From: Methanoregula sp. UBA64
GTDB lineage: Archaea; Halobacteriota; Methanomicrobia; Methanomicrobiales; Methanospirillaceae
DNA: 64,000 bases
NCBI RefSeq assembly: GCF_002502735.1
Contig: NZ_DAQC01000006.1
Location: 1 to 64,000 of the forward strand
Direction: 5' to 3'
In this document: positions 42,330-50,557 of the stretch, in pieces
Layout: every line of letters begins with the position of its first letter
Numbering within the stretch: position 1 is the first letter of the stretch
The notes under the pieces: generated by a model
Databases searched by the model: none
What the model was told of the DNA's origin: nothing
The model's input: the letters and a program-made list of their open reading frames with translations, nothing else
Translations under genes and position numbers: made by a program

Positions 42330-43412
42330 ATGGAGAACGGGACTTACCGCGGGAGATTCGACCGGGCGATCAGCGAAACGCTCGCGCAGGCAGTCCGGAT
42401 CATTGCCGACGACCCGGCGCTCTTCTTTTGCGGCTCTGAAATCCTCCTGCACCAGAAAAAAGCGGCCGCAGTAAGGAAGCGCCACGAGCGGGAAGGCCTG
42501 CTCGTTCCCCCGGTGATCATTGCAAGCATCACCTCGCGCTGTAACCTTGCGTGTGCCGGCTGCTACATGCACGGCCGCCACGACCGGCCCGCGGCCGAGA
42601 TGAGCCCAAAGACGCTTGCCGGGATCGTGGACCAGGCGGGCCGCCTCGGGGTCTCGGTGATCGTGATTGCCGGCGGCGAGCCGCTGGTACGAAAAGACGA
42701 GATCCTCGCCCTTGCCGGAGCTCACCCGGAGATCCTGTTCCCCGTTTTCTCAAACGGCCTCTTAATCGATGCAGCGGCCGCGGCAGAACTTGCGGCACGA
42801 AAAAATATCGTCCCGCTCATCAGCTTCGAGGGGTTCTCCCGCGAGACCGATGCACGGCGCGGCAGCGGGGTCTACGACCGGCTGCTTGCCGTCCTTGTGC
42901 GCTTACAGGAGAACCGGGTCTTCTTTGGCTGTTCGGTCACGGTCTCCCGGGAGAATTTTTCCCGGGTAACAGACGAATCGTTTGTCCGTTCCCTGATCGG
43001 CCGCGGCGCCCGGGTCTTTGCCTTTGTCGAGTACGTGCCCGTGGAGCCGGGAACAGAAGACCTCGTCCTTACCCCGGAACAGAGAAAAGAACTGCAGGCC
43101 GCGTGTACGGAACTGTCCGGGAAATTCCCGGCGCTTTTCATCGGCTTTCCCGGGGACGAGGACCAGTACGGCGGGTGCCTTGCCGCAGGCCGGGGATTCG
43201 TGCACGTCAGCCCGTCCGGGAATCTCGAACCCTGTCCCGCAGCGCCGTACTCGGACGAGAACCTTGCGGAAGTGCCGCTCGAAACGGCCCTGCGGTCCCG
43301 GCTGCTCTTGCGGATCCGGGAACGCCCGGAGATCCTCACCGAGACAAACGGGGGTTGTGCGCTGCGGGCGAACCGGGCCGTGCTCGATGAGATCGTGGGA
43401 ATGAGCAAGTGA
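42330..43412 (+). CDS. Radical SAM protein
   Basis: The 360-residue protein has the radical SAM Cys motif CNLACAGC (about 80-87) followed by the AdoMet-binding GGEPL (about 119-123). The C-terminal part resembles a SPASM-like maturation region, with only four cysteines: GGCLAAGRG, LEPCPAAPY and GGCALR. Such proteins modify peptides or cofactors. The N-terminal helix region (about 1-65) is similar to other methanogen members. MENGTYRG at 42330 is the start, with GGGAAGGT about seven bases before it. Substrate unknown. Confidence 0.88.
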   Translation: MENGTYRGRFDRAISETLAQAVRIIADDPALFFCGSEILLHQKKAAAVRKRHEREGLLVPPVIIASITSRCNLACAGCYMHGRHDRPAAEMSPKTLAGIVDQAGRLGVSVIVIAGGEPLVRKDEILALAGAHPEILFPVFSNGLLIDAAAAAELAARKNIVPLISFEGFSRETDARRGSGVYDRLLAVLVRLQENRVFFGCSVTVSRENFSRVTDESFVRSLIGRGARVFAFVEYVPVEPGTEDLVLTPEQRKELQAACTELSGKFPALFIGFPGDEDQYGGCLAAGRGFVHVSPSGNLEPCPAAPYSDENLAEVPLETALRSRLLLRIRERPEILTETNGGCALRANRAVLDEIVGMSK

Positions 43413-43455
43413 CAAACCAATCTCACTAGAATTTTAACCCATTCCCACAGCGGAT

Positions 43456-43854
43456 TTACTCACGCTTTTTTTGCCGATAATACGCTTTTCTGCAGGAATC
43501 CTTATGGCAAGTCCGGGCATCACATCTCTTTGAGGTATAATGGCGATGACAAATCGGACAAATTTTTTCATGTATGAAGCCTTTTGGACGGTTTTTCAAT
43601 TCCTCTTTGCAATTCAGACAAATTACCCGGGATCTCCATGTTGATGTAAAAAATTCTCGTTTACACTGTCGGCATATCTTCTTTAGTCCCAGATTGATGA
43701 TGGTTGTCTCACAATAACCACCCGTTTCAAAATCTGATCCCCCTCGCCAGTCTCTTTGATAGTAGGTATTCCCGAGTTTATACCGCAGATTCAAGTTTTT
43801 TGTTATATCCATGAGAGCAGAAGTACGGGTTGCAGAAAATTTTCGTCTCTCCAT
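43456..43854 (-). CDS. AT-rich Cys-rich zinc-binding-like protein
   Basis: The 132-residue basic product contains three Cys pairs: CRQC with CLNC (a zinc ribbon), and CPICHRHYTSKRCDARTCH with CRKAYYRQ. The arrangement CPIC-H-C-C-H-C looks like the C-terminal zinc finger of homing endonuclease or CGNR-type proteins, which is a guess. The N-terminal 50 residues are basic without cysteines. It is AT-rich compared with the radical SAM gene it converges with. A TATA-like AATATTA lies upstream of the ATG at 43854. Confidence 0.65.
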   Translation of the reverse strand: MERRKFSATRTSALMDITKNLNLRYKLGNTYYQRDWRGGSDFETGGYCETTIINLGLKKICRQCKREFFTSTWRSRVICLNCKEELKNRPKGFIHEKICPICHRHYTSKRCDARTCHKDSCRKAYYRQKKRE

Positions 43855-43971
43855 CTAATATTATATTAGTGTCCGATTTAATGTAAATTTGTATTTTTAA
43901 CAACCAAAATCCAATTTTGTAAGTTTTAATCCATTGTATTTGGTTATAGAGCTTCTATCAGGAGTACTTCT

Positions 43972-44160
43972 ATGAGCAAATTCATTCGTACACGAGCCTT
44001 TGTTGGAATTGTGTTTATCATCATTCTAGTAATTCTCTCTATTCTTGCGAACATAACCGGATGGTCTGGTGGAGCAGAAAAAATACTCATAGCCTCTCTT
44101 ATGTTAGTCTTTACTATCCCAAGAGGAACTTTCTTCACAGACTCCAATGAGAAAACGTGA
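43972..44160 (+). CDS. Small membrane protein (62 aa)
   Basis: A 62-residue product with basic N-terminus (SKFIRTRAF), one long hydrophobic helix or two close ones (about 10-50) and a hydrophilic tail. AGGAG lies nine bases before the ATG, which supports translation. It is as AT-rich as the divergent zinc protein, and the two form a small islet between the radical SAM gene and tRNA-His. No family recognised. Confidence 0.55.
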   Translation: MSKFIRTRAFVGIVFIIILVILSILANITGWSGGAEKILIASLMLVFTIPRGTFFTDSNEKT

Positions 44161-44241
44161 GAATGTCCAACAGACTTGATGTCACAGAGATGATTCAAAT
44201 GTGAGCGATCATCAAAAACGAAAAATCACAAAAAGCAACAA

Positions 44242-44315
44242 GGCCAGGGCCGAGATTTGAACCCGGGTCGAGGGATCCACAGCCCCTTAGGATAACCAGA
44301 CTACCCTACCCTGGC
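44242..44315 (-). tRNA. tRNA-His (anticodon GTG)
   Basis: The cloverleaf runs from 44315 to 44242. The acceptor stem GCCAGGG pairs with CCCTGGC, the discriminator is C as in histidine tRNA, and the anticodon arm AGGGG-CTGTGGA-TCCCT presents GTG. The T arm is CCCGGGTTCAAATCTCGG. The D arm is slightly irregular. The base before G1 is T, so the extra G-1 needed for histidyl-tRNA recognition is not encoded and would have to be added by a Thg1-like enzyme. Confidence 0.92.
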
Positions 44316-44501
44316 AGATGTTCCTGTTAACTTGGTCGTGGACTCTGATTAATTTAACTCCCCTCCCGCGCCGGCCAAAAAGCCGCATTTTCCCCGTCCG
44401 GCCGCGCCGGATCCCGGGGAGTGTCCGGGAGCGATTATTAATAGGGTAGGGCGTCCATTAAGTTATCAGGTGGCCCTGACAGGATTCGTGTAGGAACAAC
44501 G

Positions 44502-44527
44502 CTGCGGCATCTTTCTTTGTGCCGCAG
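44502..44527 (+). other. Hairpin in the infB leader
   Basis: CTGCGGCA and TGCCGCAG form a perfect 8-bp stem with a T-rich 10-base loop, 64 bases before the infB start. The AT-rich ATTATTAATAG at 44433-44443 could be the promoter. It is not recognised as a known riboswitch. Confidence 0.45.
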
Positions 44528-44590
44528 GCGCGGGCAATTTTTACGTAATCCTTGTACATCGGGGCGCGTGCGAACAGGGAAGTGGGTGAG

Positions 44591-46369
44591 ATGGCGGCAG
44601 ACCCGAAGATCAGGACGCCGATCGTGTGCGTCATGGGGCATGTGGATCACGGAAAGACATCGCTCCTTGACCGGATCCGCGGGTCGTCGGTAGTCTCCTC
44701 CGAGGCCGGCGCGATCACCCAGCACATCGGCGCAACGATCGTTCCCATCGACGCGATCAGAAAGATGAGCGGCTCGATGGAGAAGATCCCGTTCAATATC
44801 CCCGGCCTGCTCTTTATCGACACCCCGGGACACCACGCGTTTACCACGCTGCGTGCACGGGGCGGGGCGCTCGCCGATATGGCGATCCTTGTCGTGGACA
44901 TCAGCCAGGGATTCCAGCCCCAGACCATCGAGGCATTGCAGATCCTCCGGAACTGCAAGACGCCGTTTGTGATCGCGGCCACAAAGATCGACCGGATCCA
45001 CGGCTGGCGGATCAACAAGGACGAGCCTTTCCAGTCCACGTTTGCCAAACAGAACGAGCGGGTGAGAAACGATATCGAGACAAAGACCTACGAGATCGTA
45101 GGCAACCTCTCGGACCTCGGCTTCTCCGCGGACCGGTACGACCGGGTCTCGGACTTCCAGCGCAACCTCGCCATTGTTCCCGTGAGCGCCCACACGGGCG
45201 AAGGGATCGCGGACCTCTTGATGATCATGATAGGTCTTGCCCAGCGGTACATGGGCGATGCCCTCAAGCTCTCGGTCGAGGGCCCGGGCGAGGGGACCGT
45301 GCTCGAAGTCAAAGAGGAGCGGGGCCTTGGGACAACGCTCGATGTGATCCTGTACAACGGCACGCTCAGTGTGGGCGACGAGATCGCCATGGCAACCCAG
45401 GACGATGTGGTGACGACCAAGGTCCGCTCGCTCTTAAAACCCCGGCCCATGAAGGAGATTCTTGTCGAGGACCGGTTCGAGCGCGTGAAGTCTGTTGTCG
45501 CAGCATCGGGGATCAAGGTCTCGGCCCCGAACCTCGAAAAGGTGATCGCCGGCTCGCCGCTCTTTGTGGTCCGGGGCAATATGGACGAACTTTCGGCCCG
45601 GATCAGAAAGGAGATGCAGGAGATCCACGTGAACCTCGCGGAAGAAGGGATCGTGATCAAGGCTGACACGATCGGAGCGCTCGAAGCGCTCTGCAAGGAA
45701 CTGGAGGCAAAGCAGATCCCGGTGATGCGGGCGCAGGTAGGTCCGGTGAGCCGGCACGATCTCATTGAGACCGAGACAAGCAAGAACGCGATGCTCCGCG
45801 TGCTCCTCTCGTTTAACACGCCCATCCTGCCGGACGCGGCCGAGATCATCAAAGACCCGCTCTATACGCAGGTAAAAGTCTTCTCCGGCCAGGTGATCTA
45901 CCAGATTATCGACCAGTACGTGGAATGGCGCGACGAGCAGAAACGGATCGCGGAGAAGGCCCAGTTCGAGCACGTGATGATGCCGGCAAAGATCCGGCTG
46001 ATGCCGGACTGCGTGTTCCGGCAGAGCAACCCGGCAGTCGTGGGGGTGCGGGTGCTGGGCGGCAAGCTCCGGCCCGATGTGGATCTCGTCACGCGTGACG
46101 GGAAAAAGATGGGGCACCTAAAGACCATCCAGCTCCGGCAGGAGACGATCCGCGAAGCGGACGAGGGTCTTGAAGTTGCCGTTGCCATCGAGGGCGTGAC
46201 CATCGGGCGTCAGCTCAATGTGGGCGACGATCTCTTAGTCGACCTGCCCGAGCGCCACGTGAAAGTGCTCGAACGCGAGATGATGAAGACCCTCAACGTG
46301 AGCACGCAGGAAGTGCTTGCGGAGTTTGTCGCGATCCGGCGCAGGACCGAGCCCTTCTGGGGCAAGTGA
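44591..46369 (+). CDS. infB: Translation initiation factor aIF5B
   Basis: aIF5B (aIF2/yeIF5B) is the GTPase that promotes subunit joining. GTPase motifs: G1 GHVDHGKTSL (about 17-26), G2 in GAITQHIGAT, G3 IDTPGHHAF, G4 ATKIDR (in place of NKxD). Domain II, the novel domain III and C-terminal domain IV follow, as in the archaeal form, which lacks the long bacterial N-domain. I start at 44591 (MAADPKIRTP) because of GGTGAG just before it; an upstream ATG at 44552 gives a poor N-terminus. It is 592 residues. Confidence 0.96.
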   Translation: MAADPKIRTPIVCVMGHVDHGKTSLLDRIRGSSVVSSEAGAITQHIGATIVPIDAIRKMSGSMEKIPFNIPGLLFIDTPGHHAFTTLRARGGALADMAILVVDISQGFQPQTIEALQILRNCKTPFVIAATKIDRIHGWRINKDEPFQSTFAKQNERVRNDIETKTYEIVGNLSDLGFSADRYDRVSDFQRNLAIVPVSAHTGEGIADLLMIMIGLAQRYMGDALKLSVEGPGEGTVLEVKEERGLGTTLDVILYNGTLSVGDEIAMATQDDVVTTKVRSLLKPRPMKEILVEDRFERVKSVVAASGIKVSAPNLEKVIAGSPLFVVRGNMDELSARIRKEMQEIHVNLAEEGIVIKADTIGALEALCKELEAKQIPVMRAQVGPVSRHDLIETETSKNAMLRVLLSFNTPILPDAAEIIKDPLYTQVKVFSGQVIYQIIDQYVEWRDEQKRIAEKAQFEHVMMPAKIRLMPDCVFRQSNPAVVGVRVLGGKLRPDVDLVTRDGKKMGHLKTIQLRQETIREADEGLEVAVAIEGVTIGRQLNVGDDLLVDLPERHVKVLEREMMKTLNVSTQEVLAEFVAIRRRTEPFWGK

Positions 46370-46407
46370 TCGTACGGATCCGGGAGACGCGAGGATTTAA
46401 TAGCGTA

Positions 46408-46416
46408 CCGGTATAA
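46408..46416 (+). promoter_or_regulatory. TATA-type promoter of S6e
   Basis: GTATAATTAAG is well placed to start a transcript near 46435. This gives a leader of about 100 bases, long for an archaeal ribosomal protein gene. Confidence 0.45.
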
Positions 46417-46481
46417 TTAAGTGGGTACTTCACGTGCACAGGCGTACATCATCGCCCAGGGGCCGGAGAGTGAACCGGGCC

Positions 46482-46499
46482 GCCCGAAAATTTTCGGGC
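46482..46499. other. 18-bp perfect palindrome in the S6e leader
   Basis: GCCCGAAAATTTTCGGGC is a perfect inverted repeat, 34 bases before the rps6e ATG. As RNA it can form a 7-8 bp hairpin with a tight loop. As DNA it could bind a dimeric regulator. Confidence 0.55.
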
Positions 46500-46532
46500 A
46501 GTTCCCGGGATGATCCATAAGGTGAATCAAGC

Positions 46533-46967
46533 ATGGTTGAGTTAAAAGTCGTAGTGTCAGACCCGAAAACCGGCCGCGCCTACAATGTCGACGCCGGTAC
46601 CGGCGCCGCAGGCGCGATTGTTGGAAAGAACATCGGGGACGAAGTGGACGCCGGCCCGCTCGGGCTTGCAGGCTATAAGATCCTCATCACCGGCGGTTCC
46701 GACCAGACCGGTACCCCGGCACGGAGAAGCCTGCCGGGTGCAGGAAGAAAGCAGCTCCTTCTTGCGGAAGGCGTCGGGTTCCACCCGAAGATGGAAGGCG
46801 AGCGCAAGAGGAAGATGATCCGCGCCCACCAGATCACCCCCGAGTTCGTGCAGGTCAATGCACGCGTGACCGCGTACGGCGAGAAGACCCTTGACGAGCT
46901 CTTCCCCAAGGTCGAGGGCGCCGAGGGCGAGAAGAAAGACAAGAAAGAGAAGAAGACCCGGAAGTAA
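46533..46967 (+). CDS. rps6e: 30S ribosomal protein S6e
   Basis: S6e of the small subunit, shorter than in eukaryotes. Features: KVVVSDPKTGRAYNVDA, VGKNIGDEVDAGPLGLAGYK, ITGGSDQTGTPARR and the basic GAGRKQLLL. The C-terminal 20 residues are Lys/Glu-rich (EGEKKDKKEKKTRK). AAGGTGA lies nine bases before the ATG. It follows infB in the same direction, a conserved pair in archaea. Confidence 0.96.
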   Translation: MVELKVVVSDPKTGRAYNVDAGTGAAGAIVGKNIGDEVDAGPLGLAGYKILITGGSDQTGTPARRSLPGAGRKQLLLAEGVGFHPKMEGERKRKMIRAHQITPEFVQVNARVTAYGEKTLDELFPKVEGAEGEKKDKKEKKTRK

Positions 46968-47125
46968 TTCCGGGAAATACTTTTTTCGCGCTGTTGTTTT
47001 TATACCGGTTCTCCCGGGTACGCCCGCGTGTCTGTTCCGGCACGGTCCTTTGCCGGGGGTCCCGGTTCGAAAGGCTCTTGTGACGCGGTGCCGATCTTCA
47101 CGCACGGCCCGGGGCAGGAGATGAG

Positions 47126-48151
47126 ATGGTGCGCACGCGTGATGAGCGGATACGAATCACGACCGATGCCGGGGACCGGGCAGAAGCGTCAGCCCCGGTG
47201 ATCGTCTCGGCGAGCCGTGCCACCGATATTCCCGCCCGCTATGCGGACTGGTTTTTTGCCCGGCTCCGGCGCGGGCATCTCGCGTGGAAAAATCCGTTCT
47301 CGGGCCGGGTGCAGTACGTATCGTTTGCAAAGACCCGGGCGATCGTATTCTGGACAAAAAATCCCGGCCCGGTGCTTCCCCTGCTGCCGCTCCCTGACGA
47401 ACGCAGGATTGCGTATTATTTCCAGTTCACGCTCAACGATTACGGGCCGGAGGGTTTCGAGCCCGGCCTGCCGGCGCTCGATCAGCGGATCGCGGTGTTT
47501 CAGGAATTATCGCACCGGATCGGAAAGGAGCGGGTGGTCTGGCGTTTCGACCCGGTGGTCGCGACAGAAAACCTTGGCGTGGACGAACTCCTTCTCCGGA
47601 TCCGGTACATCGGGGACCGGCTCGCGCCCTTTACGGAAAAACTGGTTGTTAGTTTCATCGATATTATGCGGTACGCGTCTGTTGCCCGGCACACCGCCCC
47701 GCACGGGATCCGGGAGCTTTCGGGCGACGAGATGGACGCGTTCGCTGCGGGACTCTCCCGGCTGAACCGGGCGTGGGGCCTTGCCCTTGCCGCCTGCGCG
47801 GAGGAGCGGGACCTGTCCGCGTACGGGATTGAGAAAAACCGGTGCATCGATGGCGGGCTTCTTGCCCGGCTTGCCCCGGATGATGCAGAGCTCGCGGCCT
47901 GTCTCCGGGCGCACCCGGGAAAAGATCCGGGGCAGCGAAGGGAGTGCGGGTGCAGTGCGGCAAAAGATATCGGGATGTACAACACGTGCCCGAACGGGTG
48001 CGTGTACTGCTATGCGAACCGGAGCCCGGTATCGGCGCGGGAAAATTTTACCCGGCACGGCCGTGCGCCGGAGGCCGAGCTGATCACCGGGGAAGTCGTG
48101 CCGGGAAAGGGTGAACGGGCGGCCGGGCCGGGGCAGGAACGGCTTTCCTGA
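47126..48151 (+). CDS. DUF1848 family protein, probable Fe-S binder
   Basis: This 341-residue product matches the DUF1848 family. The N-terminal SASRATDIPARYADWFFARL and FWTKNPGP are hallmarks, and the C-terminal cluster has CGCSAAKDIGMYNTCPNGC followed by VYCYAN. The arrangement of several close Cys with Tyr-Cys-Tyr-Ala resembles radical SAM/spore-photoproduct-lyase-like Fe-S binding, but the canonical CxxxCxxC near the N-terminus is not present. Function is unknown. GGAGATGAG lies just before the ATG. The C-terminal 40 residues are a Gly/Pro-rich tail and may be dispensable. Confidence 0.85.
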   Translation: MVRTRDERIRITTDAGDRAEASAPVIVSASRATDIPARYADWFFARLRRGHLAWKNPFSGRVQYVSFAKTRAIVFWTKNPGPVLPLLPLPDERRIAYYFQFTLNDYGPEGFEPGLPALDQRIAVFQELSHRIGKERVVWRFDPVVATENLGVDELLLRIRYIGDRLAPFTEKLVVSFIDIMRYASVARHTAPHGIRELSGDEMDAFAAGLSRLNRAWGLALAACAEERDLSAYGIEKNRCIDGGLLARLAPDDAELAACLRAHPGKDPGQRRECGCSAAKDIGMYNTCPNGCVYCYANRSPVSARENFTRHGRAPEAELITGEVVPGKGERAAGPGQERLS

Positions 48152-48200
48152 TCCGGTCCAGCCCTGCAAAATTATACTCCCCCAACGCCAACATCATCCT

Positions 48201-48647
48201 ATGGACACCCGGTTCTGCGTGCATTACAAGGGCGACGGGTACCCGCCTTCCAACCGGTACTGCCGCGAGTGCACGGTGGCTCGTGCGGCCTGCGATGCGC
48301 TCTGGGCCCGGGTTGTCGGACTATCACAGTCAAATAATGGCGGTGCGGTCATGCTCGCCGGGACCCGGGCGGCGATGTACCCGCATCCAGAGAACCACGA
48401 CTTCGTCCGCCTGAAGATCAACTGCTGCTGGAACCTGCCAAAAGAGGATTTCCTGTACTTTATTGCAACCGGCCATGCCGGGATGGGCCGGAAAGGTCAC
48501 CGTGACGATCCTAAATCCTCGCCGAGCATGACCCGGCAGGAGCCGTACGTCCAGGCAATTGCCGCGGCGCTTGGCGGGGACGAATGCACAGAGATTCGGA
48601 ACGTGCGGCGGGTGCAGAAAGGATTGCGGAGTATCTCCGGAACCTGA
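48201..48647 (+). CDS. Hypothetical protein with N-terminal Cys cluster
   Basis: The 148-residue product has five Cys in its first 60 residues (FCVHYKG, NRYCRECTVARAAC) and two more in NCCWNLP. It may bind metal through these. The remainder is hydrophilic with a helical C-terminus. There is no signal peptide. The frame is open upstream to 48111, but the ATG at 48201 is the best start. It follows the DUF1848 gene by 49 bases and could be co-transcribed. Family not recognised. Confidence 0.65.
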   Translation: MDTRFCVHYKGDGYPPSNRYCRECTVARAACDALWARVVGLSQSNNGGAVMLAGTRAAMYPHPENHDFVRLKINCCWNLPKEDFLYFIATGHAGMGRKGHRDDPKSSPSMTRQEPYVQAIAAALGGDECTEIRNVRRVQKGLRSISGT

Positions 48648-48689
48648 AATTGCTGCCGAAAAAAAAAATTGTGCGGCCCGTGGTCCGGC

Positions 48690-49262
48690 CTATGTACAGT
48701 TCCTGAACACGTAGAGCACGGTGCCGTTCCGGTACCTGATCGTATCCGTGTCGCCATAAGAAGCCGAACCTGCGCCTTCAGGGAGGTTCGTGCTGTAGTG
48801 GGTCACGATCTTTGTCACCATATTCGCCATGTATTCCGCGGTCATGATGCCGTGATACCGGAGGCTGAGTGTCGGCCCGGCATCGGGGCACCAGTCGCAG
48901 TCTTTCGGGGCATCGGGATGCGTGCTGGTGCGGCAGCGGCTGCCAAGGTAGTTTATATCATACCCAATGCCTTCGATTATCCAGCCGTCCTGTACGAGCG
49001 TCCTGACCCGGCAGGAATCCTGGAAAAGTGCTGCGGTTTCTGAGATATTTTCTTTTGTCCAGCCGCAATCGTACGCCATCTTCCACTGGTCGTCGGTGAG
49101 GATGAGCGGGATATTCGAGGTGTTGACGGCCGCGTTCATGGATGCGGTGACCGGCGCTGCATTCCCGTCATCCGGCTGCGGTGTCGTTCCCGGGGCCGTA
49201 CATCCCGCGGCAAGTATGGCAAGTACGATGAGGAATCCGGCAAAGAGCATCCCGCGAGTCAT
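48690..49262 (-). CDS. Cys-rich lipoprotein
   Basis: A 190-residue lipid-anchored extracellular protein: signal with lipobox VLAILAAGC, a short linker, then a domain with six cysteines (MAYDCGW, QDSCRV, LGSRCRTST, DCDWCPDAG, FRNCT) likely forming disulfides. The segment LILTDDQWKMAYDCGWTKEN is helical. Similar small Cys-rich lipoproteins occur in methanogen genomes without assigned function. It is convergent with the 48201 gene. Confidence 0.75.
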   Translation of the reverse strand: MTRGMLFAGFLIVLAILAAGCTAPGTTPQPDDGNAAPVTASMNAAVNTSNIPLILTDDQWKMAYDCGWTKENISETAALFQDSCRVRTLVQDGWIIEGIGYDINYLGSRCRTSTHPDAPKDCDWCPDAGPTLSLRYHGIMTAEYMANMVTKIVTHYSTNLPEGAGSASYGDTDTIRYRNGTVLYVFRNCT

Positions 49263-49754
49263 GTGAGGTACTGGAACGTGCGGGATGAAAGGAGTTATTC
49301 TTTGTATTTCTTTGTTTTTTTGTTCCAGAAAACCGTTTTCCCGTTATTTTGTGCAGGAAAATTTTCACTCAACGCCACGTTTATGCCCGGCCGGTAATAA
49401 CAGAAGGATCAGGCAGACCTGCATGGAAGTACCGTTAAACGGGCCTTTTATGCATGCATACCTATCCTGCCGGCACCGGACAGGGAGTCATATGGTGTTT
49501 TTCCGCGCCGGCAGGGGGTACGATCTGCTTATCGTGGAACCGGCCGGGTCCGGTACGGATCTGTCCCGGGGCAGCCGGGTTCCCTGCCCTCTCGTGTGAC
49601 CGGCCGCGGGAAACCGTGCGGCCCGTTCCTGTTTTGTTACCCGTTTCTCTTTGTGGTTTTAAGCGTGGACCCGCGGTTTTTCCTTCCTGCCCGGGCGGGC
49701 ATGGCGCAACAGTGATAATCCTCTGCGGTACAAGGCTTCGTAACGGAGCCTTTC
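49263..49754. other. Intergenic stretch with no firm gene
   Basis: I see no firm gene. AT-rich sequence lies at 49285-49390. A weak 58-codon frame (49423-49599, MEVPLNGPFMH...) has host-like codon use in its second half but no ribosome-binding site, and I leave it unannotated. The last 40 bases before 49755 are the leader of the siroheme protein. Confidence 0.5.
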
Positions 49755-50432
49755 ATGACCGAACCACATACCGGCACCCCCCAGCGGGACGCGAACACCC
49801 GCGCCATCATCACCCGGATCCCGGCCGGGATGGTAACGCCCGACGATCTCGAAACAATAGCCCGCACGGCCCGGAAGTACCGCGTGCCGATGGTCAAGCT
49901 GACCTCGGGCCAGCGTATCCTTCTTGCCGGGATCGCGCCGGAGGATGTGCCCGCCGTTGTCCGGGAGCTCGGGCCGCTTGCCCAGCCGGAGGCGGCGCCG
50001 TGCGTGAAGTTCGTCCAGGCCTGCCCGGGCACGGAGGTCTGCCGGTTCGGGAACCAGGATGCTATCGCGCTTGCCCGGGCCATTGACGGGCAGTTCCGGC
50101 ACCGGCATTTCCCGGCCAAGGTGAAGATCGGGGTCTCGGGCTGCCCCCGCTGCTGCGGGCAGAGCCACACCCGGGACTTCGGGATCGTGGGATCGAAGCA
50201 GGGCTGGGCGGTGCTCTTTGGGGGAAACGGGGGCACGAGGCCGCGGTTCGGCGACCTGATTGCGCAGGGCCTTTCGGGTTCCGAGGTCCTCGACTGCGTG
50301 CAGCGCATTGCGGAATATTACCGGGCGCACGCACAGCACCACGAGCGGACGGCGAGGTTTGTGGAGCGGGTGGGCTTAGAGAAGATCCAGGAGGATGTGG
50401 TGGCGATGATGCCGTATGTGGGGGTGGAGTAA
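49755..50432 (+). CDS. Small nitrite/sulfite reductase-like siroheme Fe-S protein
   Basis: The 225-residue protein has one ferredoxin-like N-domain (TRIPAGMVTPDDLETIA...) and the siroheme/[4Fe-4S] domain with the paired motif ACPGTEVCRFG (C-x5-C, about 96-102) and SGCPRCCGQ (C-x3-C, about 134-138). It is half the length of a true sulfite reductase subunit and lacks the duplicated half, so it resembles the small reductase-like proteins of methanogens whose reaction is unknown. No siroheme synthesis gene lies close by. A role in reducing sulfite or nitrite is only possible, not shown. Confidence 0.85.
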   Translation: MTEPHTGTPQRDANTRAIITRIPAGMVTPDDLETIARTARKYRVPMVKLTSGQRILLAGIAPEDVPAVVRELGPLAQPEAAPCVKFVQACPGTEVCRFGNQDAIALARAIDGQFRHRHFPAKVKIGVSGCPRCCGQSHTRDFGIVGSKQGWAVLFGGNGGTRPRFGDLIAQGLSGSEVLDCVQRIAEYYRAHAQHHERTARFVERVGLEKIQEDVVAMMPYVGVE

Positions 50433-50557
50433 GGGTGTATCTTAAAATATACTCTTTCATTTTTTAGAACTTGTAATAATAAGCAAATCTCTTGAGATAA
50501 AAAAGAAGATTTAATAGTAATTGATCTAAATGGAGAGATAATAATAAGGAGAATTTT

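Noticed and set aside
49423..49599. 58-residue frame before the siroheme gene
   Set aside because: Codon use is partly host-like, but there is no ribosome-binding site, promoter or recognisable product.
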